Below, piece by piece: positions 1-13,080 of a DNA stretch of 64,000 nucleotides. Under the pieces are notes generated by a model. That model was not told the origin of the DNA and ran no database searches. It was given only the letters and a program-made list of their open reading frames with translations. The position numbers and the translations under genes were made by a program. Positions within the stretch are counted from its first letter, which is position 1. Each line of letters starts with the position of its first letter. Source of the stretch: Candidatus Azobacteroides pseudotrichonymphae (GTDB taxonomy: Bacteria > Bacteroidota > Bacteroidia > Bacteroidales > Azobacteroidaceae); the NCBI GenBank assembly GCA_002091395.1, contig AP017914.1:1-64000 (forward strand), given 5' to 3'.

Positions 1-33
1 TTTTCCATAATTGTCATAGTATAAGTTTCTGAG

Positions 34-63
34 CACATGTCTTTCATTTATGGAAGACATGTG
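34..63. repeat. 10-bp hairpin upstream of 16S rRNA
   Basis: Perfect inverted repeat CACATGTCTT (34-43) and AAGACATGTG (54-63) around a 10-base loop. No T-run follows, so it is not an obvious terminator of an upstream gene. It may be part of the rRNA leader. Confidence 0.5.
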
Positions 64-75
64 TAAGGATGGGTT

Positions 76-90
76 GTAAGTTTCTCTGTT
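76..90 (+). other. 5' half of predicted 16S processing stem
   Basis: GTAAG (76-80) and CTCTGTT (84-90) are complementary to CTTAC (1699-1703) and AACAGAG (1688-1694) just after the 16S gene. Together they give a 12-bp stem with a 3x4 internal loop that brackets the whole 16S rRNA, as expected for an RNase III-type processing stem. Pairing is seen in the sequence; the role is inferred. Confidence 0.5.
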
Positions 91-135
91 GGAAATATTA
101 GTTAGTAAATAAGTGATTAATAATTTGTGATATTT

Positions 136-1662
<1,527 letters not shown>

Positions 1663-1687
1663 GGAGAAAGTTATTAATTAATGTAGA

Positions 1688-1703
1688 AACAGAGATTTCT
1701 TAC
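1688..1703 (+). other. 3' half of predicted 16S processing stem
   Basis: AACAGAG (1688-1694) and CTTAC (1699-1703) pair with CTCTGTT and GTAAG upstream of 16S (76-90). See the partner entry; the pairing is visible, the processing role is inferred. Confidence 0.5.
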
Positions 1704-1815
1704 CTTGTACTATGGATTATGGAATTATTTTTATAATATTTTATTAGTTCATGAATTTTAAAATTTGTGAATTGTTTTGAGATGTGATGAATGAGCTAGA
1801 CTTTTTAGCTAATGA

Positions 1816-1890
1816 AGTCCTATAGCTCAGCTTGGTTAGAACACTTCTCTGATAAGGAAGGGGTCGACAGTTCAAATCTGTCTAGGACTA
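1816..1890 (+). tRNA. tRNA-Ile (anticodon GAU)
   Basis: Cloverleaf with acceptor AGTCCTA/TAGGACT, anticodon loop CTGATAA and T stem GACAG/CTGTC, discriminator A1890; CCA is not encoded. Lies in the 16S-23S spacer as usual. The D stem GCTC/GAAC carries a C-A mismatch (family normally GCTC/GAGC). Confidence 0.93.
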
Positions 1891-1899
1891 CTATAATAT

Positions 1900-1973
1900 G
1901 GGGAATTAGCTCAGATGGCTAGAGCATCTGCTTTGCACGCAGAATGTCAAGGGTTCAAGTCCCTTATTCTCCA
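1900..1973 (+). tRNA. tRNA-Ala (anticodon UGC)
   Basis: Acceptor GGGGAAT/ATTCTCC, anticodon loop with TGC, T stem AAGGG/CCCTT, discriminator A. Nine bases after tRNA-Ile in the 16S-23S spacer, the standard rrn arrangement. CCA not encoded. Confidence 0.95.
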
Positions 1974-2135
1974 CAGTTTGTATATTTGATAATAAGTTCT
2001 TTGACATATTGGTAAAGCGATAATTAAAATATTGGAAGATTTTGTTGTTATTAATTTAATTGTGGAATTATGCTAAAAATTTATTGTTTAGTTAGTTTTT
2101 AGTATTAGAGTTTCTGTAATAAAATGTAACAAAAA

Positions 2136-2146
2136 TTTGACAATGT
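2136..2146 (+). other. 5' half of predicted 23S processing stem
   Basis: TTTGACAATGT pairs with ACATTGTTAAA at 5083-5093 (11 bp, one G-U). The two segments bracket 23S rRNA, so together they could form its processing stem. Confidence 0.45.
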
Positions 2147-2176
2147 ATTTTTTATTAAAAAAGTAAAGAAGATTAA

Positions 2177-5078
<2,902 letters not shown>

Positions 5079-5082
5079 TATA

Positions 5083-5093
5083 ACATTGTTAAA
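5083..5093 (+). other. 3' half of predicted 23S processing stem
   Basis: ACATTGTTAAA, complementary to 2136-2146 in front of 23S; see that entry. Confidence 0.45.
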
Positions 5094-5187
5094 CATTTAA
5101 AATTGGACTTTAGTTTTAGTTTTTGCTTTACCTTATGTTAAAATTATATTGAAATTTTTGATAAATTTATTTGTGAATAATCAGTTT

Positions 5188-5293
<106 letters not shown>

Positions 5294-5461
5294 TTTTATA
5301 AAATTATGTTTTTAGTATTTTTAATGAAGTGATGTTGTTTCTGTGTAATTGTGTGTTTGTTACGTTCAAGTTAAGTTGTTAGATTTCTTCTGATGCATGT
5401 ATAAAAATGAAGTTATTGTGGTAATTATTTAATTACGCACTATATTATATCTTAGAAAAAA

Positions 5462-6295
5462 TTAATCAATATTAAATTCACCAGTAAATACTAAATGTGC
5501 GTCTCCAATCATTGATATATAGCCTTCTTTTTCTAATTCTAATTCTAATTCACCTCCTAAAAGAGAAATTTTGGCTTTTTTGTTTAATTTTCCATTTATA
5601 ATGCCAGCTGTTAGTGCTGCACATGCCCCTGTTCCACAGGATTGTGTTTCACCACTGCCTCTTTCCCATACTCTCATTTTTGCATAGTTTAGTGAAATAA
5701 TTTCTACAAATTCTACATTTGTTTTTTCTGGAAACATCGGATGATTTTCTATCTCTTTCCCAATTTGTTTAATATTTAGGTTTTTGATCTTTTTGGTAAA
5801 AATAATGGTATGCGGATTACCCATTGAAACTGTAGTAATTATCCATTTCCCACAAGAAAAATTTATTGATCTAGAAATCAATTTTTCTTCTTCCCATATT
5901 ACTGGTATATTTTTAGTAAGGAGTATTGGTTTCCCCATATTCACTTTTACTTTTTTTATTTTTCCTTTTGTAGGAAATAATTCTAGTTTTTTTACTCCTG
6001 ATAGTGTTTCTATTTCAAGATTTATTTTGGTTGTATAACCAAAATCATATACATATTTACCTACACAACGAATAGCATTGCCACACATTTGTGCTTCTGA
6101 CCCGTCTGAATTAAACATGCGCATTTGAAAGTCACATTTAATAGATGGCATTATTAATACTAAACCATCTGAACCAATACTTTTATGACGATCACTTACA
6201 TAAATAGCCAATTTCTCTGGATTTTCTACTTTTTCTTGAAAACAATCTATATACACATAATCATTACCTGTTCCATGCATTTTTATAAATTTCAT
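5462..6295 (-). CDS. dapF: Diaminopimelate epimerase
   Basis: Cytosolic enzyme that converts LL-diaminopimelate to the meso form, the last step before lysine and the peptidoglycan cross-linking residue. The 277-aa length is usual. The N-terminal signature [12 protein letters not shown] (6-17), the first catalytic cysteine in [11 protein letters not shown] (Cys71) and the second in [12 protein letters not shown] (Cys220) are all present, so the two-cysteine racemase chemistry looks intact. A short repeat of TTCTAA units near the 3' end encodes an ELELELEKE stretch. fabD lies 24 bases upstream on the same strand, suggesting a fabD-dapF transcript. dapB is elsewhere in the window (31.3 kb). Called with high certainty from motifs and full length. 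Confidence 0.97.
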   Translation of the reverse strand: MKFIKMHGTGNDYVYIDCFQEKVENPEKLAIYVSDRHKSIGSDGLVLIMPSIKCDFQMRMFNSDGSEAQMCGNAIRCVGKYVYDFGYTTKINLEIETLSGVKKLELFPTKGKIKKVKVNMGKPILLTKNIPVIWEEEKLISRSINFSCGKWIITTVSMGNPHTIIFTKKIKNLNIKQIGKEIENHPMFPEKTNVEFVEIISLNYAKMRVWERGSGETQSCGTGACAALTAGIINGKLNKKAKISLLGGELELELEKEGYISMIGDAHLVFTGEFNID

Positions 6296-6319
6296 ATTTA
6301 TTATTTAAATGATAGATTT

Positions 6320-7198
6320 TTATTTAATATTTGTTAAAATAACACTGCTATTGATTTTTTGTATTAATCTTTTTAGCACATTACCAGGACCTATTTCTGT
6401 AAAATTAATAGCACCATCTGTAATCATATTCTCTATAGATTGTTTCCATTTGACTGGAGAAATCAATTGAGAAATTAAGTTATTTTTAATTGTTGTTGAA
6501 ACAATTTCTCCTTTTGCAGTTACATTTTGATAAATAGGACATATCGGATTTGTAAATGTTATTGAAGAAATTGCTTCTGCTAATTCGTCTTTTGCTTGTT
6601 CCATTAATGGAGAATGGAAAGCTCCATTAACATTAAGCTTTAATACATGTTTAGCTCCTTTTTTTAGTAATAGTTTACACGCGATATTTATTCCTTCTAA
6701 AGTCCCTGATATTACAATTTGTTCTGGACAATTATAATTTGCTGGAACTACTATTTCTTTTTCTATCTCGTTACACGTTTCTTCTACAATTGTTTCTGAT
6801 ATACCAATAATAGCAGCCATTGTCCCTGGATTTGAATCACATGCTTTTTGCATAGCTAAGGCACGTTTGTAAACTAAAAGTAGCCCATCTTCAAAAGATA
6901 ATGATTCAGAAACTACTAAAGCTGAGAATTCACCTAAAGAGTGCCCGGCAACCATTTTAGGATTAAAATTATTTAAATTTTTTGTAGCAATTACAGAATG
7001 TAGAAATACTGCAAGTTGTGTTATTTTTGTTTGAGAGAGTTCCTTTGCTGTTCCTTCAAACATAAAATCACTAATTCTAAAATTTAAAATTTTATTGGCT
7101 GTTTCAAATAATTTCTTGGAAAGAGTTGATTTTTTGTAAAGTTCAAATCCCATGCCAGGAAACTGAGTTCCCTGCCCTGGAAATACAAAAGCGTTCAT
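6320..7198 (-). CDS. fabD: Malonyl-CoA:ACP transacylase
   Basis: Loads malonyl groups from CoA onto acyl carrier protein to start and extend fatty acids (type II synthase, cytosol). The protein has 292 aa, a normal length. Seen: the N-terminal FPGQGTQFPGMG motif (6-17), the nucleophile elbow GHSLGE with Ser87 and the second catalytic residue in NGAFHSPLM (His195). It is not in a fab cluster here: its neighbours are dapF downstream and a 575-bp spacer upstream. A possible -7 promoter element (TATATTTG on the minus strand, 7247-7254) lies about 50 bases upstream of the start, but I found no matching -33 element. Confidence 0.96.
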   Translation of the reverse strand: MNAFVFPGQGTQFPGMGFELYKKSTLSKKLFETANKILNFRISDFMFEGTAKELSQTKITQLAVFLHSVIATKNLNNFNPKMVAGHSLGEFSALVVSESLSFEDGLLLVYKRALAMQKACDSNPGTMAAIIGISETIVEETCNEIEKEIVVPANYNCPEQIVISGTLEGINIACKLLLKKGAKHVLKLNVNGAFHSPLMEQAKDELAEAISSITFTNPICPIYQNVTAKGEIVSTTIKNNLISQLISPVKWKQSIENMITDGAINFTEIGPGNVLKRLIQKINSSVILTNIK

Positions 7199-7773
7199 TT
7201 ATATAAATATTTTGTTATAGTTTACAAGTTTAAAACCATTACAGAGCAAATATATGACAATAATTTAAAACTTTTTTAAGTTTAATCATAACTATAAACA
7301 AAAATTTTATATGTATTGTTGTATACATTTCTTACAATAAGTTTTAATTATTAATGTAAAAATTGTGTTTAATATTTTAAAAAATTTGTATGATTAATTG
7401 CATTCAATGTGCTATTAAAACTAAACATAGACTAACTACTTTTATTAAGTTCAGTTAATAAAATAATCATTGAATTGTCGTTAATTGAATTAGTTTATTT
7501 GATGTTCATATAAATAGTAAATAAATATTTAAGATATATTTTACTGAAAGTATTTTTTGCAAAAATAAAAATTTTGTCAATTCTATATATTTTTTATAAA
7601 AATTTCTGATTAACAAGAAAAATGGTAGTATTTCGTATTCAGTAACGCTTACTATATAATATGAAACTTGTGTTTATAACTCTAATTAAATTAAAAATTA
7701 GTTGCTAACTAGATTAATTTTGTATGTTTATTTTTATGATTTACAATGTATATGGATTGATCGCCTAAATGTT
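7199..7773. other. Spacer without recognised gene
   Basis: 575 bp of very AT-rich DNA between two minus-strand genes. No open frame of use, RNA gene or clear long repeat seen. CAAATATA (7247-7254) is a possible minus-strand -7 box for fabD. Confidence 0.6.
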
Positions 7774-9054
7774 TTATTCGAGGCGAATTGTTTTTATTGG
7801 TGGTATTTTTGCTACCAAATATGAAGGTAAAATTAATGTTAAAAGTGTGATAATGATTGTGCAAAAATTGATTAAAAACATATGAATAATATTTAAATGA
7901 ATAGGGACTATTGATAGATAGTATATTTTAGGATTTAATTTTAATATTCCGGTATATTTTTGGAAGAAACAGATAGATAGAGCAATTATGTTCCCAAATA
8001 TTAATCCTCTTCCAATTAAAAAAAATGAGATGTAAAAAAATATTTTGCGAATATTTGTATTATTTTCTCCCATAGCTTTTAATAATCCAATCATGTTAGC
8101 ATACTCTAGAATGATCACTAATAAGGCAGAAATCATAGAAAATGATGCAACAATAAGCATTAGTATTAGAATAATTATTGCATTAGTATCTAGTATATCT
8201 AGCCATGAAAAAATACTTGAATTAAGTTGTTTAATAGAACGTACATAATAGTCATTTCCAAACCGATTGTGTTGAGTTGATAATTTGTCATTAATTGTTT
8301 TTAATGTTTGATCTAAATATCTAAAATTGTTTACCCATATCTCATATCCACTAACTATATTTTCATTCCAATTGTTTAAGCTTCGGATTTGTGAAATATT
8401 ACATATGATAAACAGTTTATCATAATCTAAAAAATCAGTTTGATAAATACCAATAATATGACATTTTTTAATTTTAGTAATAGAATTTTGAATAAAGTAA
8501 CAAATAAAGGTATCATTTATTTTTAGATTTAGTTTATCAATAATATATTTGGATATTATCACATTAGAATTAAAAAAATTTAAATTTAAGCTCAGTGTAT
8601 CACCTTCTATAATTTTTTTTTTTAAAAACTCCCAATTAAAATTTTTATCTATTCCTTTCAATAAAACTTCTTGAAAGTTATTTTTTGTTTTGATAATTGC
8701 TGGTTTTATTGCAAATGATTGAATATCGGAAACATTTGGAATTTGTTTTATTTTGTCCAACAATATAGTATCTACAGTAAGAGGATTAAATTCATAAAAA
8801 ATATTGTCACTGCAAGAATTAGTGATTCGAATATGTGAATTAAATCCTGTAATTTTATTTTGAATTTCTTTTCTAAAGCCGAGTACAATGGCTACAGAAA
8901 GAATTATTACTACTAAACTTAACGACATATTTATGGTAGCAATATGTATTGCTGGAGAAAACAATTGCTTTTTATCGTCCTTATTAAAAAAAATCCGTTT
9001 TGCTATAAAAAATAAATGAGAAAATAGGAAATTTCGCATTTTTATTAGAAACAA
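7774..9054 (-). CDS. LolC/LolE-type ABC transporter permease
   Basis: Inner-membrane protein of the FtsX/MacB permease family, most like the lipoprotein-releasing LolC/LolE subunits that hand lipoproteins to the periplasmic carrier. The 426 aa show the expected plan: one membrane segment near residues 43-62, preceded by the family-like SPAIHIATINMSLS, a large periplasmic region (about 70-285), then three C-terminal membrane segments (about 290-420). It directly abuts the aminotransferase gene upstream (1-base spacing), so they probably share a transcript. No ATPase (LolD) gene lies in the window, so the partner must be elsewhere. Which Lol subunit it is, or whether one protein forms a homodimer, cannot be told from sequence alone. 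Confidence 0.85.
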   Translation of the reverse strand: MFLIKMRNFLFSHLFFIAKRIFFNKDDKKQLFSPAIHIATINMSLSLVVIILSVAIVLGFRKEIQNKITGFNSHIRITNSCSDNIFYEFNPLTVDTILLDKIKQIPNVSDIQSFAIKPAIIKTKNNFQEVLLKGIDKNFNWEFLKKKIIEGDTLSLNLNFFNSNVIISKYIIDKLNLKINDTFICYFIQNSITKIKKCHIIGIYQTDFLDYDKLFIICNISQIRSLNNWNENIVSGYEIWVNNFRYLDQTLKTINDKLSTQHNRFGNDYYVRSIKQLNSSIFSWLDILDTNAIIILILMLIVASFSMISALLVIILEYANMIGLLKAMGENNTNIRKIFFYISFFLIGRGLIFGNIIALSICFFQKYTGILKLNPKIYYLSIVPIHLNIIHMFLINFCTIIITLLTLILPSYLVAKIPPIKTIRLE

Positions 9055-10260
9055 TTAGTTATTTGTATTGTTATATTTTTTTAATGCTTTTTCTAAAATT
9101 AACATTGCATTTTGCAATTCTTCTTTTTTTAGAACGTATGCAATACGTACTTCATTTTTCCCTAATGTTGGATTAGTATAAAATCCAGATGCTGGTGCCA
9201 TAAAAATTGTTTGTCCATTGTATTCAAAATCTGAAAGACACCATTCACAAAATTTATCTGTGTCATTTACTGGTAAGCGAGCGATAGTATAAAAAGCACC
9301 CATTGGAGTAGGTGAATAAACACCTGGAATTTGATTTAGAGTATTTACTATAAAATTGCGTCTTTCTAGATATTCATTATAAACATTTTTCATATATTCT
9401 TCAGAAACTTCTAATGAAGCCTCTGCTACAATTTGTCCTAATAATGGAGGACTTAATCTCGCCTGGCAAAATTTCATAACCGTTTTTCTTACTTCTTTAT
9501 TTTTAGTAATTAACATTCCTTCTCTGATTCCACATTCACTATACCTTTTTGAGACTGAATCAATTAAAATTACATTTTCTTCAATGCCTGTTAAATGCAT
9601 AGCACTAATATATGGTGAATTTGTATAAATAAATTCGCGATATACTTCGTCTGAAAAAAGATATAGGTTATATCTTTTTACAAGATTGCAAATCTTGTTC
9701 ATTTCTATTTTTGAATAGAGATATCCAGTTGGATTGTTAGGATTACATATAAGAATTCCTTTAGTTTTTTTGTTTATTAAAACTTCAAATTTTTCTATTG
9801 GAGGCAAAGCAAATCCTTTTTCTATAGTAGACGAAACTGTGCGAATTGTAGCTCCAGTTAAAATAGCAAAAGCAATATAATTGGCATAAACAGGCTCAGA
9901 AACAATAATTTCATCTCCAGGGTTTAAGCATGCCATAAAAGCAAATAACACAGCTTCTGATCCACCAGTAGTGATTATTATATCTTCAGTATTTACATTT
10001 ATATCAAATTTAGCATAATAAGTTGTTAATTTTTTGCGGTATGAAAAGAATCCATCACTTGGACTGTATTCAAGTATTTTTCTATCTAGATGATGAATCG
10101 CTTTCAACCCAATTTCTGGAGTAGGGATGTCAGGTTGCCCAATATTTAAATGGTATACTTTTAATCCTTTTGATTTAGCGTGATCAGATAGGGGTACTAA
10201 TTTTCGAATTGAAGAGCTTGGTACTACACGCCCTCTTCTTGAAATTTCCAGCATAAACAA
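9055..10260 (-). CDS. Class I aminotransferase, aspartate aminotransferase-like
   Basis: PLP enzyme of fold type I, 401 aa. Seen in order: NIGQPDIPTPE (39-49), the YSPSDGFFSYR segment (65-75), NPNNPTG (173-179), SDEVYREF with the PLP-nitrogen-binding Asp204, the Schiff-base lysine in DSVSKRY (Lys238) and a late conserved arginine in NEVRIAYV that would bind the substrate carboxylate. The N-terminal ISRRG...SSIRKLVPL resembles the aspartate aminotransferase group common in Bacteroidetes; the exact amino donor is inferred. Met3 could be the true start instead of Met1. Downstream the permease gene follows with no gap. Confidence 0.9.
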   Translation of the reverse strand: MFMLEISRRGRVVPSSSIRKLVPLSDHAKSKGLKVYHLNIGQPDIPTPEIGLKAIHHLDRKILEYSPSDGFFSYRKKLTTYYAKFDINVNTEDIIITTGGSEAVLFAFMACLNPGDEIIVSEPVYANYIAFAILTGATIRTVSSTIEKGFALPPIEKFEVLINKKTKGILICNPNNPTGYLYSKIEMNKICNLVKRYNLYLFSDEVYREFIYTNSPYISAMHLTGIEENVILIDSVSKRYSECGIREGMLITKNKEVRKTVMKFCQARLSPPLLGQIVAEASLEVSEEYMKNVYNEYLERRNFIVNTLNQIPGVYSPTPMGAFYTIARLPVNDTDKFCEWCLSDFEYNGQTIFMAPASGFYTNPTLGKNEVRIAYVLKKEELQNAMLILEKALKKYNNTNN

Positions 10261-10386
10261 GTAATTACCAAATTACAAAAACTAAAACTGCAGTGAACTT
10301 AACTAACTTGAAGAACTGGCAAAGAAAAGCAAATTTTACATTTATTACTATCTTAGATAAATAGCATGTAGATCTGACATGTTCAA

Positions 10387-10641
10387 TTACTTCAATTCAT
10401 TTTTATATAGGGCCAATTTAGATTTTAAATTGTTTGCTTTATTTTTGTGAATAATACTTCTCTTTGCTAGTTTGTCTAACATAGAGCTTGCTTTTTTATA
10501 TAATTCATACACTTGAGCTTTATCGTTTATCTTTCTAAGATGTTTTATTATGTTCTTTGTGGTTTTAGCGTAGTACCTATTATGTAATCTTTTAATTTGT
10601 GATTGTTTAATTCTTTTTATAGTTGATTTATGATTTGCCAT
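10387..10641 (-). CDS. rpsT: 30S ribosomal protein S20
   Basis: Small basic protein of 84 aa that binds 16S rRNA. The start MANHKSTIKRIKQSQIK matches the S20 pattern (ANHKSAxKR...), and the rest is a lysine-rich set of helices with the conserved HKNKANNLKSKLA end. It stands alone, with 748 bp of empty DNA upstream. Length is usual for the family. Confidence 0.95.
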   Translation of the reverse strand: MANHKSTIKRIKQSQIKRLHNRYYAKTTKNIIKHLRKINDKAQVYELYKKASSMLDKLAKRSIIHKNKANNLKSKLALYKNELK

Positions 10642-11027
10642 TTATAGATACATTTTTGACATTTGCTTTTTTGTAAGTGTTCAACCTTACGTAACGTTTT
10701 AAAACTAAAAATACCTAAATTCTTTCTTTATGTTATGACGAGAATTCCATGATTATAGTCCATATACCGAGTAAATGTAATACCTATCGGTTGAATATGC
10801 AAATTTTAGTAACTAAAATACTTTTTTAATTTTAATATCAGTATAATTTTTATTGTTATTTTCTAAATGTTATTAATGTCATTTTTAAACAGTTATTTTT
10901 TATTTTATATTACTTTAATAGAGATTAAATTATTTGATTGTTTTTTGTTTTCAAAAAATAGTTTGTAATTTTTTTTTGAGATGTTGTAATAAGTGTATTT
11001 AATAAAAATTGTTAAATGTTATTTTAA

Positions 11028-11052
11028 ACTATATCTTAGGCTAAGATATAGT
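11028..11052. repeat. 12-bp inverted repeat
   Basis: ACTATATCTTAG (11028-11039), one G, then CTAAGATATAGT (11041-11052): perfect arms in a gene-free region. Role unknown. Confidence 0.6.
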
Positions 11053-11319
11053 ATTGCATACTAGTTACATATAACAGTTTCCGCAGGTTAAAAAATCTTT
11101 AAATAATTAGATGCAACGTAAAACAATAGTTTGATTAATTAAATGTAGGTGCTAGTGTATAATAAAATATTTTATAGTGTAATTTTGGATCAATTGTTAT
11201 AGAGAGTTATAAATATTATATTTAAACTTAAATGTACTTGTATTTATAATTTTAATTACAATTCTAATTGTAATGTTATCTTACATGTAACTTTAATGTG
11301 GAACAGCTTATTATTGTAG

Positions 11320-11349
11320 TTGTCAGTTTTAGATTTTTGTATACCTTTG
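11320..11349 (+). promoter_or_regulatory. Bacteroidetes-type promoter for the U32 operon
   Basis: TTG (11320-11322), 19 bases, TACCTTTG (11342-11349). This fits the known Bacteroidetes -33 TTG and -7 TAnnTTTG consensus, and lies about 40 bases before the start codon. Confidence 0.6.
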
Positions 11350-11389
11350 GTCAATACTTAGAAATACGATTGAGATAAAAAATTGAAAA

Positions 11390-12658
11390 ATGGTTAAAAA
11401 TTATGAAATAATGGCGCCAGTAGGTTCATATGAGTCTTTGTCTGCAGCAATACATGCTGGTGCTGACTCAATTTATTTCGGATTGAAAGGTATAAATATG
11501 CGTTCAGGTTCTTCTAATGAGTTTGTAATAAGTGATATTTTAAAAATTGTCCAAATATGTCAAAATTACCAAGTAAAAGCATATATTGTACTTAATACTG
11601 TTCTCTACGATAGAGACCTTGTATATGTTCGTAAAATTATTGATACTGCTCGAAGTTCAGGTATTGCAGCAATTATCATTGCAGATGTATCTGCAATGAT
11701 TTATGCTCGTAGTATTGGTGTAACTGTTCATATCTCTACTCAGTTGAGTATTTCTAATATAGAAGCTCTTCGTTTTTATGCACAATTTGCAGATGTGGTT
11801 GTTTTGGCAAAAGAGTTAACTCTTGAGCAAGTAAAAAAAATTCATGAACAAATTGTTATTCAACAAATAAAAGGGCCTAACAATAAATTACTTCGTATAG
11901 AGATGTTTGCGCATGGTGCTATTTGTATGGCAATATCTGGGAAATGTTATCTAAGTTTACATGGTATGAATTCTATTGCTAATAGAGGGAAGTGTAATCA
12001 AGTTTGCAGACATAAGTATCTTATTAAAGATAAAGAATCTGAATTAGAATTAGAAGTTGATAACCAATACATTCTTTCATCGAAAGATTTGAAAACTATT
12101 CGGTTTATTGATAAAATGGTGGATGCTGGTGTTGAAATTTTTAAAATAGAAGGACGTGCTAGGGGACCTGAGTATGTACGATTAGTAACTGAATGTTACA
12201 AACATGCTGTTAAAGCTTGTTTTGAAAACAAATTCACAGAAAAATTAAAGAATATTTTAGATGATCAGCTGAAGCGTGTTTTTAATCGTGGTTTTTGGAA
12301 TGGTTATTATTTAGGGGAAAAATTAAACGAATTAGACAACTATCATTGTGATTCTTATGGGAATAAAGCTACAGAAAAGAAAATATACGTTGGGAAGGTT
12401 ATTAGTTATTTTTCAAAATTAAAAGTTGGTGAATTTTTATTGGAAACACAAAGACTCGATATAGGTGATAAAATATTGATTACAGGACCAACAACTGGTG
12501 CTTTATTTTTGATTGTCAAAGAAATCAGAGTAAATCTGCTTTCAGTAGAGACAACTATAAAAGGAGAGCGGTTTTCTATGCCTGTTTTTGGGAAAATACG
12601 ACCTTCAGATAAGTTATTTAAAATAATAAATAAGGGAATATATGGGGAAAATTTTTAA
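11390..12658 (+). CDS. U32 family protein, TrhP-like tRNA hydroxylation factor
   Basis: 422-aa protein of the 'peptidase U32' family. The N-terminal APVGSYESLSAAIHAGADSIYFG (positions about 9-31) and the family signature EMFAHGAIC followed by further cysteines (GKCYLS, NRGKCNQVCRHKY) are clear. Relatives such as E. coli TrhP (YegQ) and RlhA act in 5-hydroxylation of tRNA U34 or 23S rRNA, and the cysteines would hold an iron-sulfur cluster; older 'collagenase' labels are doubtful. Size fits TrhP rather than the longer RlhA. A well-formed promoter precedes it and the thioesterase gene overlaps its 3' end by 17 bases, so the two are co-transcribed. Function is by family, substrate inferred. Confidence 0.86.
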   Translation: MVKNYEIMAPVGSYESLSAAIHAGADSIYFGLKGINMRSGSSNEFVISDILKIVQICQNYQVKAYIVLNTVLYDRDLVYVRKIIDTARSSGIAAIIIADVSAMIYARSIGVTVHISTQLSISNIEALRFYAQFADVVVLAKELTLEQVKKIHEQIVIQQIKGPNNKLLRIEMFAHGAICMAISGKCYLSLHGMNSIANRGKCNQVCRHKYLIKDKESELELEVDNQYILSSKDLKTIRFIDKMVDAGVEIFKIEGRARGPEYVRLVTECYKHAVKACFENKFTEKLKNILDDQLKRVFNRGFWNGYYLGEKLNELDNYHCDSYGNKATEKKIYVGKVISYFSKLKVGEFLLETQRLDIGDKILITGPTTGALFLIVKEIRVNLLSVETTIKGERFSMPVFGKIRPSDKLFKIINKGIYGENF

Positions 12659-13061
12659 AATAGAGATGAAAGTCCGTGATTATGAGTGTGATTCTCAAGG
12701 AATTGTAAATAATGCTAACTATTTACATTATTTTGAAAATACAAGACATGAATTTTTACTTTATATAGGATTGTCTTTTTCAGATGCACATCAAAAGGGA
12801 ATAGATTCTGTTGTAACGCATGCTGAACTTGATTATAAATGTTCACTTCGTAGTGATGATGTTTTTATTTCTTCTTTAATGATTGATAGAAAAGGAGTAA
12901 AAGTTATTTTTCATCAAAGTATTTTTCGTAAAATTGATAACAAAATGTGCTGTAAAGCTAAAATAGAAGCTGTTATTTTAATCAAAGGGATTCTCTCGAG
13001 AGGTGATTATTATGATAAATTAATGGAAGAATATTTTTTAACAAAAAAAATTAAATTGTAA
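12642..13061 (+). CDS. Acyl-CoA thioesterase, hotdog fold (4HBT/YbgC-like)
   Basis: 139-aa single-domain hotdog protein. The segment YECDSQGIVNNANYLHYFENTRHEFL (about 14-39) holds the family's D..G.V.N..Y..(Y/F)E..R pattern, with the Asp of the DSQGIV stretch as the likely catalytic residue. Such proteins hydrolyse short or medium acyl-CoA or aryl-CoA thioesters in the cytosol; the physiological substrate is unknown. The gene overlaps the U32 gene by 17 bases and ends 20 bases from the convergent MscS-type gene. Length is normal for the family. Confidence 0.85.
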   Translation: MGKIFKIEMKVRDYECDSQGIVNNANYLHYFENTRHEFLLYIGLSFSDAHQKGIDSVVTHAELDYKCSLRSDDVFISSLMIDRKGVKVIFHQSIFRKIDNKMCCKAKIEAVILIKGILSRGDYYDKLMEEYFLTKKIKL

Positions 13062-13080
13062 CTAGTATTTTTATTGATGA

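Larger units (their letters stand above)
10642..11389. other. Spacer without recognised gene
   Basis: 748 bp of AT-rich DNA between the divergent genes rpsT and the U32 gene. Contains a 12-bp inverted repeat (11028-11052) and the promoter for the U32 operon at its right end. Nothing else identified. Confidence 0.6.

Noticed and set aside
22-29. TAAGTTTC as rRNA promoter -7 box
   Set aside because: It differs from TAnnTTTG at the last base, its -33 partner would fall outside the window, and the same word occurs in the processing stem at 78-85.
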